64,000 nucleotides of DNA from Hymenobacter sedentarius (GTDB taxonomy: Bacteria > Bacteroidota > Bacteroidia > Cytophagales > Hymenobacteraceae). Shown piece by piece: positions 37,282-46,101 of this stretch. Numbering within the stretch: the first letter of the stretch is position 1; the number at the start of each line of letters is the position of its first letter. The notes beneath the pieces were generated by a model, which worked only from the letters and a program-made list of their open reading frames with translations, was not told the origin of the DNA and made no database searches. The position numbers were made by a program, and so were the translations under genes. The stretch spans positions 1,550,001-1,614,000 of the forward strand of contig NZ_CP013909.1 of NCBI RefSeq assembly GCF_001507645.1, read 5' to 3'.

Positions 37282-40278
37282 TTACACGTTGGCCGTGCTC
37301 AGCTTGGGGGCGTCGCCGGGTAGGCCGGTTACGTCTTCGCCAGCGGCGAGGCGCTCGCGCTCCTCTTTCTTGCCGTAGGTGTCGAGGATAATCGGGGTGG
37401 CGATGAACAGCGACGAGTACGTGCCGAAGATGATGCCCACAATCATGGTGAAGGAGAACGAACGGAGGGTTTCGCCGCCGAAAATGTACAGCACCAGCAC
37501 CACCAGGAACACCGTCGTGAACGTAATCATCGTCCGCGAGAAGGTGGAGTTCAGGGCCGGGTTCACCACCTGGGCGAAGGTCAGCTTGGGGTTCTCGCGC
37601 AGGTACTCCCGAATACGGTCGTAGATAACCACCGTGTCGTTCATCGAGAAGCCGATGATGGCCAGCACGGCCGCCACGAAAATCTGGTCCATCTCATAGT
37701 TCACGCCGAAGGCCCGCGCAATGGGGAAGGCGGCAATCACGAGCAAGGCATCGTGAAACAGGGCGATAACGGCAGCCATTGAGTACTGCCACTTCTCGAA
37801 GCGGAACAATACATACACGAAGATGCCCAGCAGCGTGAGACCCAACGAGAGCACCGAAGTGCGCTTGATGTCGTCGGCGATGGTAGCGCCCACTTTCGAA
37901 GCAGAGGGAACCTGTGGGCTGGCCGAAGCAAACTTCTGCAGGCCCTGGTCCAGGGCGGCGCGCACCTGCTTGTCGGCGGTTACGCTTTCGTCGTCGGCCA
38001 GGTAGCCGGTGGTCACGCGCAGGCGGTTTGGAGCACCGTACTGCTTCACTTCCAGGCCCGCGCCTTTGAAGGCCGGCCGGAGCTGGTCGGCTACGTCGGA
38101 GGCCACCATGGTCTTGTTGAAATCAACCACGTAAGCGCGGCCGCCCTGGAAGTCGACGCCCAGGTTGGGGCCGCCCTGCAGGTACATCAGCACAAAGCCG
38201 AGGATGATAACCGACGCCGAGAAAATGTAGGCGATTTTGCGCTTGCCCACGATGTCGAAGTTCAGGTTTTTGAACAGGTTGCGCGAAATCATCGTGCTGA
38301 AGGTCATCGGGTGGTTTTCGTTGCCCTTAATCAGCCACTCAATGATGAGGCGCGACACAAACACGGCCGACAGGAACGAGGTGAGCACGCCAATACCAAG
38401 GGTGATAGCGAAGTTCTGCACCGGGCCCGTGCCGAAGAAGCCGAGGATAACGGCAATGAGCATCGTGGTTACGTTGGAGTCGAAGATGGCCGAGAAGGCG
38501 CGCGAGTAGCCTTTGTTCACGGCATCGGACAGGCCCAGGCCGTGGTTCAATTCTTCCCGCACCCGCTCGAAAATCAGTACGTTGGCGTCAACCGACGAGG
38601 CAATTACCAGAATCAGACCGGCGATGCCGGGCAGCGTGAGCGCCGTGCCAAACTGCGCCAGCACGCCCAGAATCAGGAACATGTTGAAGAGCAGGGCCAC
38701 GTCGGCCACGATACCAGCGCGGCCGTAGTACAGCGCCATGAAAATCATGATAATCAGCAGGCCGGCCAGCGACGAGTATAGGCCTTGGTTGATGGCTTCC
38801 TTGCCGAGCGAAGGACCCACTACGGCTTCTTCCACAATGCGGGTAGGAGCGGGCAGCTTACCAGCCTTTAGCTGGTTGGCCAGGTCCTGGGTGTCTTCAA
38901 TGGCGAAGCTGCCCGTGATGCTGGTGCCGCCGCCCGTAATCTCGCTCTGCACCACCGGGGCCGAGCACACGTAGTCGTCGAGAACCATGGCCACTTGGCG
39001 GCCAATGTTGGCGCCGGTCATTTTGGCCCACTTGCGCGAGCCCGCGGGGCTCATGTTCATCAGTACCTCGGGCTGGCCGGTAGCACCAATGTCGGCGCGG
39101 GCGTCGCTGATTACTTCGCCGCTCAGCATGGGCACGCCGTCGCGGGTTTTGCGCACCGGAATCAGCTCCAGGTACTCCTGCTTGTCGATGGTGGTGGGCT
39201 TCAGGCTCCAGAGCAGGGCCAGGGTGGGGGGCAGCACGGCTTTGGCCTCCGGCGAACGCAGGATGCTGTTCATGCGGGCGGTGTCGCGCAGGTTCACACC
39301 CAGGCGGCCGGGCATGGTGAACAGGCTGGCCAGCACGCCGCCTTTGGTCGACGTAGCGGCCGAGTCAGCAGCGTTCTTAGCCGATTTCTTGGCCAGTTGG
39401 GCAGCCAGGGAAGAAGAGTCGCCCGCGGCGGCTTTGTTGCCAGCCAAGGCTTTGGAGGTATCGGCAGCAGCGGTGGTAGCGCCGGCTTTCTGCGCGGCGG
39501 CTTTGGTGGCCAGCTGCTGGTCGAGCTGCACGAGGTAAGGAGCCACTTCGTTCTGGTTCCATACTTCCCAGAACTCCAGCTTGGCTTGGCCTTGCAGCAG
39601 CTTGCGCACGCGGTCGGGGTTGTCGACGCCGGGCAGCTCAATCTGGAGGCGGCCGGTGCCTTTCACGCGCTGGATGCTGGGCTGGTTCACGCCAAACTTG
39701 TCGACGCGGGTACGCAGGATGTTGAACGAGCGGTCGATGGCTTCTTCAACTTCCTTGTCGATGGCCCCAATCACCTTTTCGTTCGACGAGTTGATGTCGA
39801 TGTTGCGGCTCTTGTTGGTGGTGTTGGCAAAGATGGTAGCCAGCGGCTTGCCACCCGAGTTCTGCTGCCAGGCTTGGGCAAACAGTGCCGTAAACGGCGT
39901 GCCCGAGTTGGTTTTCTGAGCCTGCTGGGCTTGCTCCAGCGATTTGTTGAATGCGGCGTCTTTGCTGTTGCCGCTCATGGCCCGCACGATTTCTACCGGC
40001 GATACCTCGAGCGTTACGTGCATGCCGCCTTTCAGGTCGAGGCCCAGGCCGAGCTCGCTCTGGCGCACCTCGCGGTACGTGAAGGGCCCAAACACGGGCG
40101 CGCGCCACACCGAGTCGAGGTAGTGCTGGCGGGCGGTTTCGTTGAGCTTGCCGTCGCGGGTGGCGTAGGCCACGGCTTTCTGCTGCACACCACGCGAGAC
40201 GTAGGTGAAGAACAGGAAGTACGCGCACAGCGCCGTCACCACGACGGTTAGGGCGATGATTAATCCTTTATTACGCAT
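37282..40278 (-). CDS. secDF: Fused protein translocase subunit SecDF
   Basis: 998-residue fusion of SecD (about residues 1-640) and SecF (from about 655, ISRNLFKNLNFDIVGKRKIAYIFS), with ~12 membrane segments. It uses the proton gradient to pull exported proteins through SecYEG. Conserved motifs include LGLDLKGGMHVTLEV at the N-terminus and VDANVLIFERVREEL (SecD TM4). A low-complexity Ala/Lys-rich stretch near residues 259-309 enlarges the periplasmic region. ATG at 40278 is preceded by a palindromic repeat; the frame extends 36 codons further into that repeat without support. Confidence 0.95.
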   Translation of the reverse strand: MRNKGLIIALTVVVTALCAYFLFFTYVSRGVQQKAVAYATRDGKLNETARQHYLDSVWRAPVFGPFTYREVRQSELGLGLDLKGGMHVTLEVSPVEIVRAMSGNSKDAAFNKSLEQAQQAQKTNSGTPFTALFAQAWQQNSGGKPLATIFANTTNKSRNIDINSSNEKVIGAIDKEVEEAIDRSFNILRTRVDKFGVNQPSIQRVKGTGRLQIELPGVDNPDRVRKLLQGQAKLEFWEVWNQNEVAPYLVQLDQQLATKAAAQKAGATTAAADTSKALAGNKAAAGDSSSLAAQLAKKSAKNAADSAATSTKGGVLASLFTMPGRLGVNLRDTARMNSILRSPEAKAVLPPTLALLWSLKPTTIDKQEYLELIPVRKTRDGVPMLSGEVISDARADIGATGQPEVLMNMSPAGSRKWAKMTGANIGRQVAMVLDDYVCSAPVVQSEITGGGTSITGSFAIEDTQDLANQLKAGKLPAPTRIVEEAVVGPSLGKEAINQGLYSSLAGLLIIMIFMALYYGRAGIVADVALLFNMFLILGVLAQFGTALTLPGIAGLILVIASSVDANVLIFERVREELNHGLGLSDAVNKGYSRAFSAIFDSNVTTMLIAVILGFFGTGPVQNFAITLGIGVLTSFLSAVFVSRLIIEWLIKGNENHPMTFSTMISRNLFKNLNFDIVGKRKIAYIFSASVIILGFVLMYLQGGPNLGVDFQGGRAYVVDFNKTMVASDVADQLRPAFKGAGLEVKQYGAPNRLRVTTGYLADDESVTADKQVRAALDQGLQKFASASPQVPSASKVGATIADDIKRTSVLSLGLTLLGIFVYVLFRFEKWQYSMAAVIALFHDALLVIAAFPIARAFGVNYEMDQIFVAAVLAIIGFSMNDTVVIYDRIREYLRENPKLTFAQVVNPALNSTFSRTMITFTTVFLVVLVLYIFGGETLRSFSFTMIVGIIFGTYSSLFIATPIILDTYGKKEERERLAAGEDVTGLPGDAPKLSTANV

Positions 40279-40284
40279 TATGAA

Positions 40285-40403
40285 AAGTGTTGATTGTTGA
40301 GTTTTGAATGTTGAGTGCGGGGCGTGAAAAAGGGCTGGCGGTGAACGGCAGTTTAACCGAAACGGCAAAACGCATTCAACCCTCAACCCTCAAAATTCAA
40401 CAC
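40285..40403. repeat. Palindromic intergenic repeat (second TTGA-type copy)
   Basis: Arms 40285-40319 and 40369-40403 (AAGTGTTGATTGTTGAGTTT and complement) with a central GC-rich part. Same word set as the repeat at 3117-3212. It fills the gap between secDF and the small membrane gene. Confidence 0.75.
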
Positions 40404-40406
40404 TTG

Positions 40407-40778
40407 CTAAGGGGCTTGCGGCGACAAGGCCACGGCCAGCAGCCGCGCCCGAAAAAACTCGCCGGCCCGCACGCCGGCATGGAGGCGCGGCACCGCCAGC
40501 GCCCGCCGCAGAGCGGGCAGCCACAGCGAGGGCACCGCCGCCGGCAGCCAAGCCACCACGGGCGGCGCCACAAAGTGCTCCAGTGTTGCGGTGGCTTCCA
40601 GCAATACCTTCTGTTTTACCACCGTTGCTTTGGGCGGGGCGAAACGGGTTTCCCCCTTGCCCACCGGCAGGCGCAGTACGCTCACGGCGCGCTGGTTCAG
40701 GCCCAGCACCAGCAGCACCGTAGCGGCGAGCAGTGCAAAGCGCAGCGAAAACCAAAAACGTGTGAGCAGAGCCAGCAT
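40407..40778 (-). CDS. Small membrane protein of unknown function
   Basis: 123 residues from ATG at 40778 with one N-terminal transmembrane segment (FALLAATVLLVLGLNQ) and a basic, hydrophobic remainder. No domain recognised. It lies just upstream of secDF on the same strand, separated by a palindrome. A good promoter is visible at 40797-40828. Confidence 0.6.
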   Translation of the reverse strand: MLALLTRFWFSLRFALLAATVLLVLGLNQRAVSVLRLPVGKGETRFAPPKATVVKQKVLLEATATLEHFVAPPVVAWLPAAVPSLWLPALRRALAVPRLHAGVRAGEFFRARLLAVALSPQAP

Positions 40779-40796
40779 GGGTATAAACGGGGACTG

Positions 40797-40828
40797 CAAA
40801 GGTAATATTTTGGCGGGGATGTTGGCAA
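40797..40828 (-). promoter_or_regulatory. Candidate Bacteroidota promoter upstream of the small membrane gene
   Basis: Minus-strand TTG (40826-40828), 21-base spacer, then TACCTTTG (40797-40804), matching -33 and -7 elements; 18 bases before the ATG. Confidence 0.6.
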
Positions 40829-40866
40829 GCAGCACTATAAAGCCGCTTCACATAGCTGTCAGGGCG

Positions 40867-41328
40867 CTATTTCAGGGCTTCGAAGGTGTATTGCGCGTCG
40901 GCCCAGAACGCATCGAGCGCCATAATCCGGGGCTTAAAAAAAGAAATAAGCGCGGGCCAGTCTTCCCGATTAAACAGGTTGGCGGGGCGCAATTCAATAT
41001 AAATGCGGCTGTAGGGTAGGCCCACGGCGTCAGTGGCTTCCGCTTCCCAGCTCCATTCCTCGCCCAAGGCTTCGTGAAGCAAAGCCTTTAGCTCAACAAA
41101 CTGCTCATAAAAGAGCTCCCGGATGCCCGCGTCCGGATGCGTCAGCTCAATGGCGATGGTGGCGCGCCGGTTGTCGGCCTGCATCCGGAAGTACACGTGC
41201 TTGATGCCCGTCTTGTAGTTTATCCAGTTGGTCGAATCGCCTTCGGCCGACGGCACCGGAGCCATGTACTGCCCAAAGGCCGTCCAGAAAGCCTGGCGTA
41301 GCTGGGTTACTTCTGCTTTGCTATACAT
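40867..41328 (-). CDS. DUF4268 domain protein
   Basis: 153 residues with DUF4268 features: QLRQAFWTAFGQYM, TGIKHVYFRMQADNRRATIAIEL and SFFKPRIMALDAFWADA. In other bacteria the domain is often next to or fused to restriction enzymes; none is seen here. Soluble, ATG at 41328, no operon partner. Confidence 0.85.
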   Translation of the reverse strand: MYSKAEVTQLRQAFWTAFGQYMAPVPSAEGDSTNWINYKTGIKHVYFRMQADNRRATIAIELTHPDAGIRELFYEQFVELKALLHEALGEEWSWEAEATDAVGLPYSRIYIELRPANLFNREDWPALISFFKPRIMALDAFWADAQYTFEALK

Positions 41329-41466
41329 TGGAGATTGGGCCCATAAGCCATAAGCCGGGACTACAATGGCCCGGCTCCTTCACATGAGGTACCAAAGAAA
41401 GGGCGTCGACTGCTTATCGGAAGAACAAGCAAATGCTCCGTTGAGCCACAGCCGGCCCAAGTTGAG

Positions 41467-41877
41467 CTAAAGCGGCGTGGCCCACCAGCCGGTTGCGTTG
41501 GCTTGAATGGCTACGGCGCCGGCGTTTTGGTAGTACTCGTCTACGCATTCCCGGAACATGGAATTGTTGGTGCTGGAAAAGCACACGGCGTGGTCGGCGG
41601 GCGGCAGCGGCCCCGTGTGCACCCTGAAGATGCTGCCCCGCTCGGCCTTCGTAATTATAAGGTAAGTGGTGTCGCTTAGCGACGTGGTGGTCGCCTCAAA
41701 CATGGGCCCGTAGGAAGTGTCCGGGGTGATGTCTCCCCTCAGATTCTTGTTGTGGGCCGGGTGTTGCAGAATGCCGACCTGGCTGTTTTTGTCGCAGCCC
41801 ATCAGCATAACTAAACCCAACGCGGCCAAAACCGCTTTTCGGGGAGTGACTTGTGAGAGCGTACTGCTCATATCCAA
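41467..41877 (-). CDS. Putative lipoprotein of unknown function
   Basis: 136 residues with a lipoprotein signal (VLAALGLVMLMGC). The mature part has no recognised domain; it contains three Cys after the lipobox, two near the end (VCFSSTNNSMFRECVDEYY). Short and isolated, with AT-rich promoter region upstream. Confidence 0.7.
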   Translation of the reverse strand: MDMSSTLSQVTPRKAVLAALGLVMLMGCDKNSQVGILQHPAHNKNLRGDITPDTSYGPMFEATTTSLSDTTYLIITKAERGSIFRVHTGPLPPADHAVCFSSTNNSMFRECVDEYYQNAGAVAIQANATGWWATPL

Positions 41878-42079
41878 AGCAAAAATGATTATCTCAGCAA
41901 AGCCCGGGTGCCGCGCTTGGCACTACGGCGCTACCCGGCTAGCTTTTATAGGTCCAAGATAATATTGTTTTGCTTATACAGTATGGATAGGTTAAAAAAT
42001 TATACGCTCACCCCTGTGTGAAGCGTGTGTGCTGTTCATAAGTAAAGTCAATTGCCCTGAGAGGATGCTTGCTTATTGC

Positions 42080-42706
42080 TTAGACTTCTTTAACCACCTT
42101 GGTTTGCAGAAAGCCGACCAGCACTTCCAGGCCTTTCTCAAAGTGGCGGTTGTTCGGAATTACGATATCGGCGTAGTGCTTGTAGGGCGCAATAAACTGC
42201 TCGTAGGTGGGGGCTACGTGGTGGGTGTAGCGGTAAAGCACATCGGCCAGGTCATAGCCCCGCTCGTCACGGTCGCGGATAATGCGGCGGTGCAGCTTCA
42301 CGTGTTCCTGGGCATCGATGTACACTTTGAGGTCCAGCAGCTTCGCGATTTCTTCGAAGTGAAACACGAAGATGCCTTCTACCACCACAATGGGGGCGGG
42401 CCGGAACACCAGTTCCTTTGGCGTGGCGGCCGCGTTATTAAAGGTGTATTCCGTCCGCCGTACTTCGTGGCCCTGGCTGATGCGCAGCACGTCGGCGGCA
42501 TAAGCCGCGGCATCGATGCTGGCGGGCAAGTCAAAGTTTTCCACCCCCTGGTCGTCGCGCATTTGCTTTTCGCGGGGATGATAATAATTATCCTGCGAGA
42601 TGAGGCAAATCTGGTCTTCGGGAAAAGCCGCCAGTAGCCGCCGCAGAAACGTGGTTTTGCCAGAGGCGCTGCCGCCGGTGATGCCAATAAGATAAGGGGT
42701 GTGCAT
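42080..42706 (-). CDS. udk: Uridine kinase
   Basis: 208 residues. Phosphorylates uridine and cytidine with ATP or GTP. Walker A is GGSASGKTT near the N-terminus; SQDNYYH, the FDLPASID region and VEGIFVFHFEE follow. ATG at 42706 is used (nine residues shorter than the maximal frame). A TACCTTTG box lies just seven bases upstream at 42713-42720, making the leader short. Next upstream is rdgB, on the same strand. Confidence 0.94.
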   Translation of the reverse strand: MHTPYLIGITGGSASGKTTFLRRLLAAFPEDQICLISQDNYYHPREKQMRDDQGVENFDLPASIDAAAYAADVLRISQGHEVRRTEYTFNNAAATPKELVFRPAPIVVVEGIFVFHFEEIAKLLDLKVYIDAQEHVKLHRRIIRDRDERGYDLADVLYRYTHHVAPTYEQFIAPYKHYADIVIPNNRHFEKGLEVLVGFLQTKVVKEV

Positions 42707-42712
42707 AGCAGG

Positions 42713-42720
42713 CAAAGGTA
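42713..42720 (-). promoter_or_regulatory. Candidate -7 box of udk
   Basis: TACCTTTG on the minus strand, seven bases from the ATG, in a repeat-derived gap. The match is exact but the position is very close to the start and no -33 element is seen. Confidence 0.35.
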
Positions 42721-42730
42721 ACGCTTCGCT

Positions 42731-42806
42731 CAATGAGGAATGAAGAATGAGGGCTGAAGAATTGAAACGGGCCCAAGTGCCCGGGCTTCCTCACCCCTCA
42801 TTTAGA
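42731..42806. repeat. AT-rich palindromic-like element after rdgB
   Basis: Contains CAATGAGGAATGAAGAATGAG words and CCTCACCCCTCATTT, with an inner GGGCCCAAGTGCCCGGGC palindrome. Word content matches the element inside hrpB. The last few rdgB codons (NEG and stop) fall within it. Confidence 0.6.
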
Positions 42807-43384
42807 AACTTGACCAGCCCGGCCACGGCCCGCGCCCGGTGGCTGATGAGGTTCTTCTCGGCGCCGCTCATTTCGGCGAAGGTGCGCCCGTTGCCCTCCA
42901 CCGGCACAAACACGGGGTCGTAGCCGAAGCCGCCCGTGCCCCGCAGGTCTTCCGAAATATAGCCCGCCACTTCGCCCGCAAACTCGTGCATAGAGCCGTC
43001 GGCGCCGGCCAGGGCCACTACCGTACGGAAACGGGCCGAGCGGTCAGGCACGCCGGCCAGCTCTTGCAGCAGCTTGGCCACGTTGTCTTCGGCCCGCCGC
43101 TGGGGGCCGGCGTAGCGGGCCGAGTACACGCCCGGCTCCCCGTTGAGGGCGGTTACTTCCAGGCCGGTATCGTCGGCAAAGCAGGCCACGCCGTAGTGCT
43201 GGCGCACGTATTCTGCTTTTTGGCGGGCATTGCCTTCCAGGGTGTCCTGGGTTTCGGGCAGCTCTTCGTGGCAGCCGATGTCGGCCAAACTCAGCAGCTT
43301 GAGGCCCGGGGGCAGTAGCGGGCGGATTTCGTCGAGCTTGTGCGCGTTGTTCGATGCAAAGCAGAGCTGGGTGGGAGCTGGCAT
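42791..43384 (-). CDS. rdgB: XTP/dITP diphosphatase (RdgB/HAM1)
   Basis: 197 residues. Hydrolyses non-canonical purine nucleoside triphosphates (XTP, dITP) to keep them out of DNA and RNA. Motifs SNNAHKLDEI, FADDTGLEV, GVYSARYAG and GGFGYDPVF are clear. ATG at 43384. The last residues LNEG and stop come from an intergenic repeat. Upstream is an R1 palindrome. Confidence 0.95.
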   Translation of the reverse strand: MPAPTQLCFASNNAHKLDEIRPLLPPGLKLLSLADIGCHEELPETQDTLEGNARQKAEYVRQHYGVACFADDTGLEVTALNGEPGVYSARYAGPQRRAEDNVAKLLQELAGVPDRSARFRTVVALAGADGSMHEFAGEVAGYISEDLRGTGGFGYDPVFVPVEGNGRTFAEMSGAEKNLISHRARAVAGLVKFLNEG

Positions 43385-43404
43385 AGGTGAGGGTATAGTA
43401 AGAG

Positions 43405-43494
43405 CGTCATGCGGAGCTTGTCGAAGCATCTCAACTGCAATACTAAATCTATTTAGCTGCCCGGTAGAGATGCTTCGACAAGCTCAGCATGACG
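43405..43494. repeat. Palindromic repeat family R1 (copy 2)
   Basis: Arms CGTCATGCGGAGCTTGTCGA and TCGACAAGCTCAGCATGACG around AGCATCTC words, with centre GCAATACTAAATCTATTTAG, nearly the same as the centre of the copy at 9516-9623. Confidence 0.85.
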
Positions 43495-43529
43495 TCCATT
43501 GTTCGTTCAATTAACTACTGAGGCCCCAC

Positions 43530-44024
43530 TTACCGGAACATCGACTTTATGGTGCCCCAGGAACGCTGCATGGCACTGGGGGTGCCCGCCAGCACGGTGA
43601 GGTAGCTTTGGTCGCCGCTGGTGCTGCGCACCGTGAGCCGATACGTGAGCGGGCCGCCGGCTGCGGCACCGGTGCTACCCGCCGTGGTCCGGAGCGGGTT
43701 GGTGTCGAGGAGCTGGTAGCGGCGCTGGCCGGTGGGCCTGAGGCTGCTCACGGCCGTGTAGCTGGTTTCGGTGGCGGCTTTGCGGGAAATCTCAAAGCCG
43801 GTGACGTTGGTTTCTGAGTTTACTTGCCAGTCTAGGCGCACATTGGGGCCGTCGTAGCCCGCCGTAAAAAGCGTGAGGGAAGTGGCCACAACTAGGCTTG
43901 CATTCCAGAGCACCAGCAGCAAGGCGGCGGGGCCGAAACGACGAAACAGACGGCGGATGAGGGGGGATTTCAGCACGCGCGACAGCCCGGCCCCAAATAG
44001 GGACGGATTCAAATGTACACGCAT
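43530..44024 (-). CDS. Fibronectin type III-like exported or membrane protein
   Basis: 164 residues. A single hydrophobic segment (PAALLLVLWNASLVVATSLTL) near residues 31-50 follows a basic N-terminal part (LIRRLFRRF). The rest reads like a fibronectin type III domain: VRLDWQVNSETNVTGFEISRKA and YRLTVRSTSGDQSYLTVL. Function unknown. Domain assignment is by pattern only. Confidence 0.65.
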   Translation of the reverse strand: MRVHLNPSLFGAGLSRVLKSPLIRRLFRRFGPAALLLVLWNASLVVATSLTLFTAGYDGPNVRLDWQVNSETNVTGFEISRKAATETSYTAVSSLRPTGQRRYQLLDTNPLRTTAGSTGAAAGGPLTYRLTVRSTSGDQSYLTVLAGTPSAMQRSWGTIKSMFR

Positions 44025-44094
44025 ATCGGAACGCCAACAAGCTCATCAACACCCACTGGCAGCGCTTATCCCCCGTAAAATATTGAGGCCAGAG

Positions 44095-44125
44095 TTGGGT
44101 ATTTAGGAGCTAAGCTGTACTTTTG
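44095..44125 (+). promoter_or_regulatory. Candidate promoter of rpmE2
   Basis: TTG at 44095-44097, 20-base spacer, TACTTTTG at 44118-44125: a full match to the Bacteroidota -33/-7 pattern, 52 bases upstream of the L31 ATG. Confidence 0.7.
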
Positions 44126-44177
44126 CAGTCCCTTCCGCAAAATCGGCAGGGTTCAACTGGTAAAACTGGCCCCCGAT

Positions 44178-44447
44178 ATGAAAAAAGAGACCCACCCCGA
44201 GTATCAGGAAGTCGTGTTTCAGGACACTTCCTCGGATTTTAAGTTCATCACTCGCTCCACGATGAAGCCGACCGACACCATCACGATGGAAGACGGCAAA
44301 ACGTATCCGCTGGTGAAAATCGAAGTGAGCAGCGCCTCGCATCCTTTCTACACCGGCAAGAACATGTTCATTGACACGGCCGGCCGTGTGGAGAAATTCC
44401 GCAGCCGCTACGCCAAGAAAGAGCAGAACAGCGCCAACAAAGAATAG
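44178..44447 (+). CDS. rpmE2: 50S ribosomal protein L31, type B
   Basis: 89 residues, with the type B signature ([20 protein letters not shown]) and [20 protein letters not shown]. No zinc-binding cysteines, as expected for the type B form. ATG at 44178. A strong promoter lies upstream and a terminator downstream, so it is a single-gene unit. Confidence 0.97.
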   Translation: MKKETHPEYQEVVFQDTSSDFKFITRSTMKPTDTITMEDGKTYPLVKIEVSSASHPFYTGKNMFIDTAGRVEKFRSRYAKKEQNSANKE

Positions 44448-44503
44448 CTTTTTGAGTTGTCAGTTGCTCGTTATCAGTTGTTAGGCTGATGGCCTGCCAA
44501 CCG

Positions 44504-44541
44504 AAAGCTCCCGGTAGCCCAGCTGCCGGGAGCTTTTCTTT
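44504..44541 (+). terminator. Terminator after rpmE2
   Basis: Stem AAAGCTCCCGG / CCGGGAGCTTT with T run, 57 bases after the stop. Confidence 0.85.
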
Positions 44542-44632
44542 TTACGATACCCGAACTTTGTAATCGGGGCTGCCTTCACCAACTTGGGTGCCTAAGCTAA
44601 CCACTGCCAACTACCACCTGACAATTAACTAG

Positions 44633-45841
44633 ATGCACGTTCTGCTTTTCGACGACCCGGCCATCCGGCCGCACTTGCTGCCGTTCACCTTCACGCGCCC
44701 CGTGGCGGCGCTGCGCTGCGGCATTCTGACGCTGGCCGAAAAATGGCAGTACCGGCTGGGCGTGGCGGCGGTGGGCTACCTCACGCAGCCTTATTTGCAG
44801 GAGAAGTTTCCGGCTGGCGACGTAAGCGGGCCAGCCCTCATCATAAACGGCGCCGTGTGCCCCGACGACCTGCTCGTCCGCCAGGTGCAGGCTTTGCACC
44901 CCGGCCAGGCCCTGTACTGCGACGAGCGCCTGGTGGCCGCCCACGTGGCCGACGCCTCGCTCGTGGCCGAGCTAATCCAGGACGGTCCGCCCGAATCCCG
45001 CCAGGTAGCCGAGCCGGTGACGGTGGTGACCCGGCCCTGGCATTTGTTTCTTTTCAACGGCGCCGAAATCCGCCGCGACTTTGCCCTCCTCACCCAGGGC
45101 CGCACGTCGCAACCCATCTCCGACCCGCACACCATCGTGTACGGGGCCGAAAACATCTTCATCGAGGAAGGTGTGAAAATCCGCGCTGCGATTCTCAACG
45201 CCGAGGATGGCCCCATTTACCTAGGCAAAAACTCACAGGTGCACGAAGGTGCCATCATCAAAGGCCCGCTGGCTTTGTGCGAAGGCGCGCACATCAACGC
45301 CGGCGCCAAAATGCGCGGCGACAACACCGTCGGCCCGTACTCCAAAGTGGGCGGCGAAGTGGGCAACAGCATTCTGTTGGGCTACGCCAACAAAGGCCAC
45401 GACGGCTACCTGGGCAACTCCGTTATCGGCGAATGGTGCAACCTCGGGGCCGATACCAACACCAGCAACCTCAAGAACAACTACGCTTCCGTTAAAATAT
45501 GGAGCCACAAGGCCCACCGCTTCGTGGACACCGGCCAGACCTTCTGCGGCCTGATGATGGGCGACCACAGCAAGTGCGGCATCAACACCATGTTCAACAC
45601 CGGCACAGTGGTGGGCGTGGGCGCCAATATTTTTGGGGCGGGCTTCCCGCGCACGTTTATCCCGAGCTTCAGCTGGGGCGGCGCGGCCGGGTTCGAGACC
45701 TTCAAACTGCCCAAGGTGGACGAAGTAGCCGAACGGGTGATGGCCCGCCGCGCGCTGCCCTACACCAAAGTTGAGCAGGATATTATGAAGGTGGTTTTTG
45801 AAGCGACGGAAGCGGATAGGGTTTGGGAAAAGGCTAAATAG
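44633..45841 (+). CDS. GlmU-like sugar nucleotidyltransferase with hexapeptide repeats
   Basis: 402 residues. N-terminal nucleotidyltransferase-like part (MHVLLFDDPAIRPHLLPFTFTRP) of the bacteroidetal GlmU-related group, followed by left-handed beta-helix hexapeptide repeats (GPYSKVGGEVGNSILLGYANKGHDGYLGNSVIGEW) at about residues 165-330. It should make a nucleotide sugar and/or acetylate it; the usual GlmU N-terminal loop (LAAGxGxRM) is absent. ATG at 44633. Cotranscription with the small membrane gene 2 bases downstream is likely. Confidence 0.87.
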   Translation: MHVLLFDDPAIRPHLLPFTFTRPVAALRCGILTLAEKWQYRLGVAAVGYLTQPYLQEKFPAGDVSGPALIINGAVCPDDLLVRQVQALHPGQALYCDERLVAAHVADASLVAELIQDGPPESRQVAEPVTVVTRPWHLFLFNGAEIRRDFALLTQGRTSQPISDPHTIVYGAENIFIEEGVKIRAAILNAEDGPIYLGKNSQVHEGAIIKGPLALCEGAHINAGAKMRGDNTVGPYSKVGGEVGNSILLGYANKGHDGYLGNSVIGEWCNLGADTNTSNLKNNYASVKIWSHKAHRFVDTGQTFCGLMMGDHSKCGINTMFNTGTVVGVGANIFGAGFPRTFIPSFSWGGAAGFETFKLPKVDEVAERVMARRALPYTKVEQDIMKVVFEATEADRVWEKAK

Positions 45842-45843
45842 CA

Positions 45844-46083
45844 ATGAGTAAACTCTTGATTGGCTTCTGCTGCTTCTTCCTGTCTATGATGGTAGTAGTA
45901 GGATTTGTTAATTCCTGGATTTCGGGCTTATTGAAGCTTGCGGTGACTGGTATCGCGGTATTGCTGTTGCTTCGGTTGCTGCGAAAGGAAATGGACTGGC
46001 AAACAAAAGTTTTCGGTGCTATAGGCTTCACATTTTTGGCCTGCATCCTTTCGATTGGAGCTGATTTTGTCTTGTTGCGTTAA
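45844..46083 (+). CDS. Small membrane protein, 79 residues
   Basis: Two to three hydrophobic segments (LLIGFCCFFLSMMVVVGFV, LKLAVTGIAVLLLLRLL, VFGAIGFTFLACILSIGADF). No recognised family. Starts two bases after the previous stop and sits 18 bases before holB, so it is probably in the same transcript. Slightly AT-rich compared with neighbours. Confidence 0.72.
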   Translation: MSKLLIGFCCFFLSMMVVVGFVNSWISGLLKLAVTGIAVLLLLRLLRKEMDWQTKVFGAIGFTFLACILSIGADFVLLR

Positions 46084-46101
46084 TTCGCCAATAACGATTC
46101 C

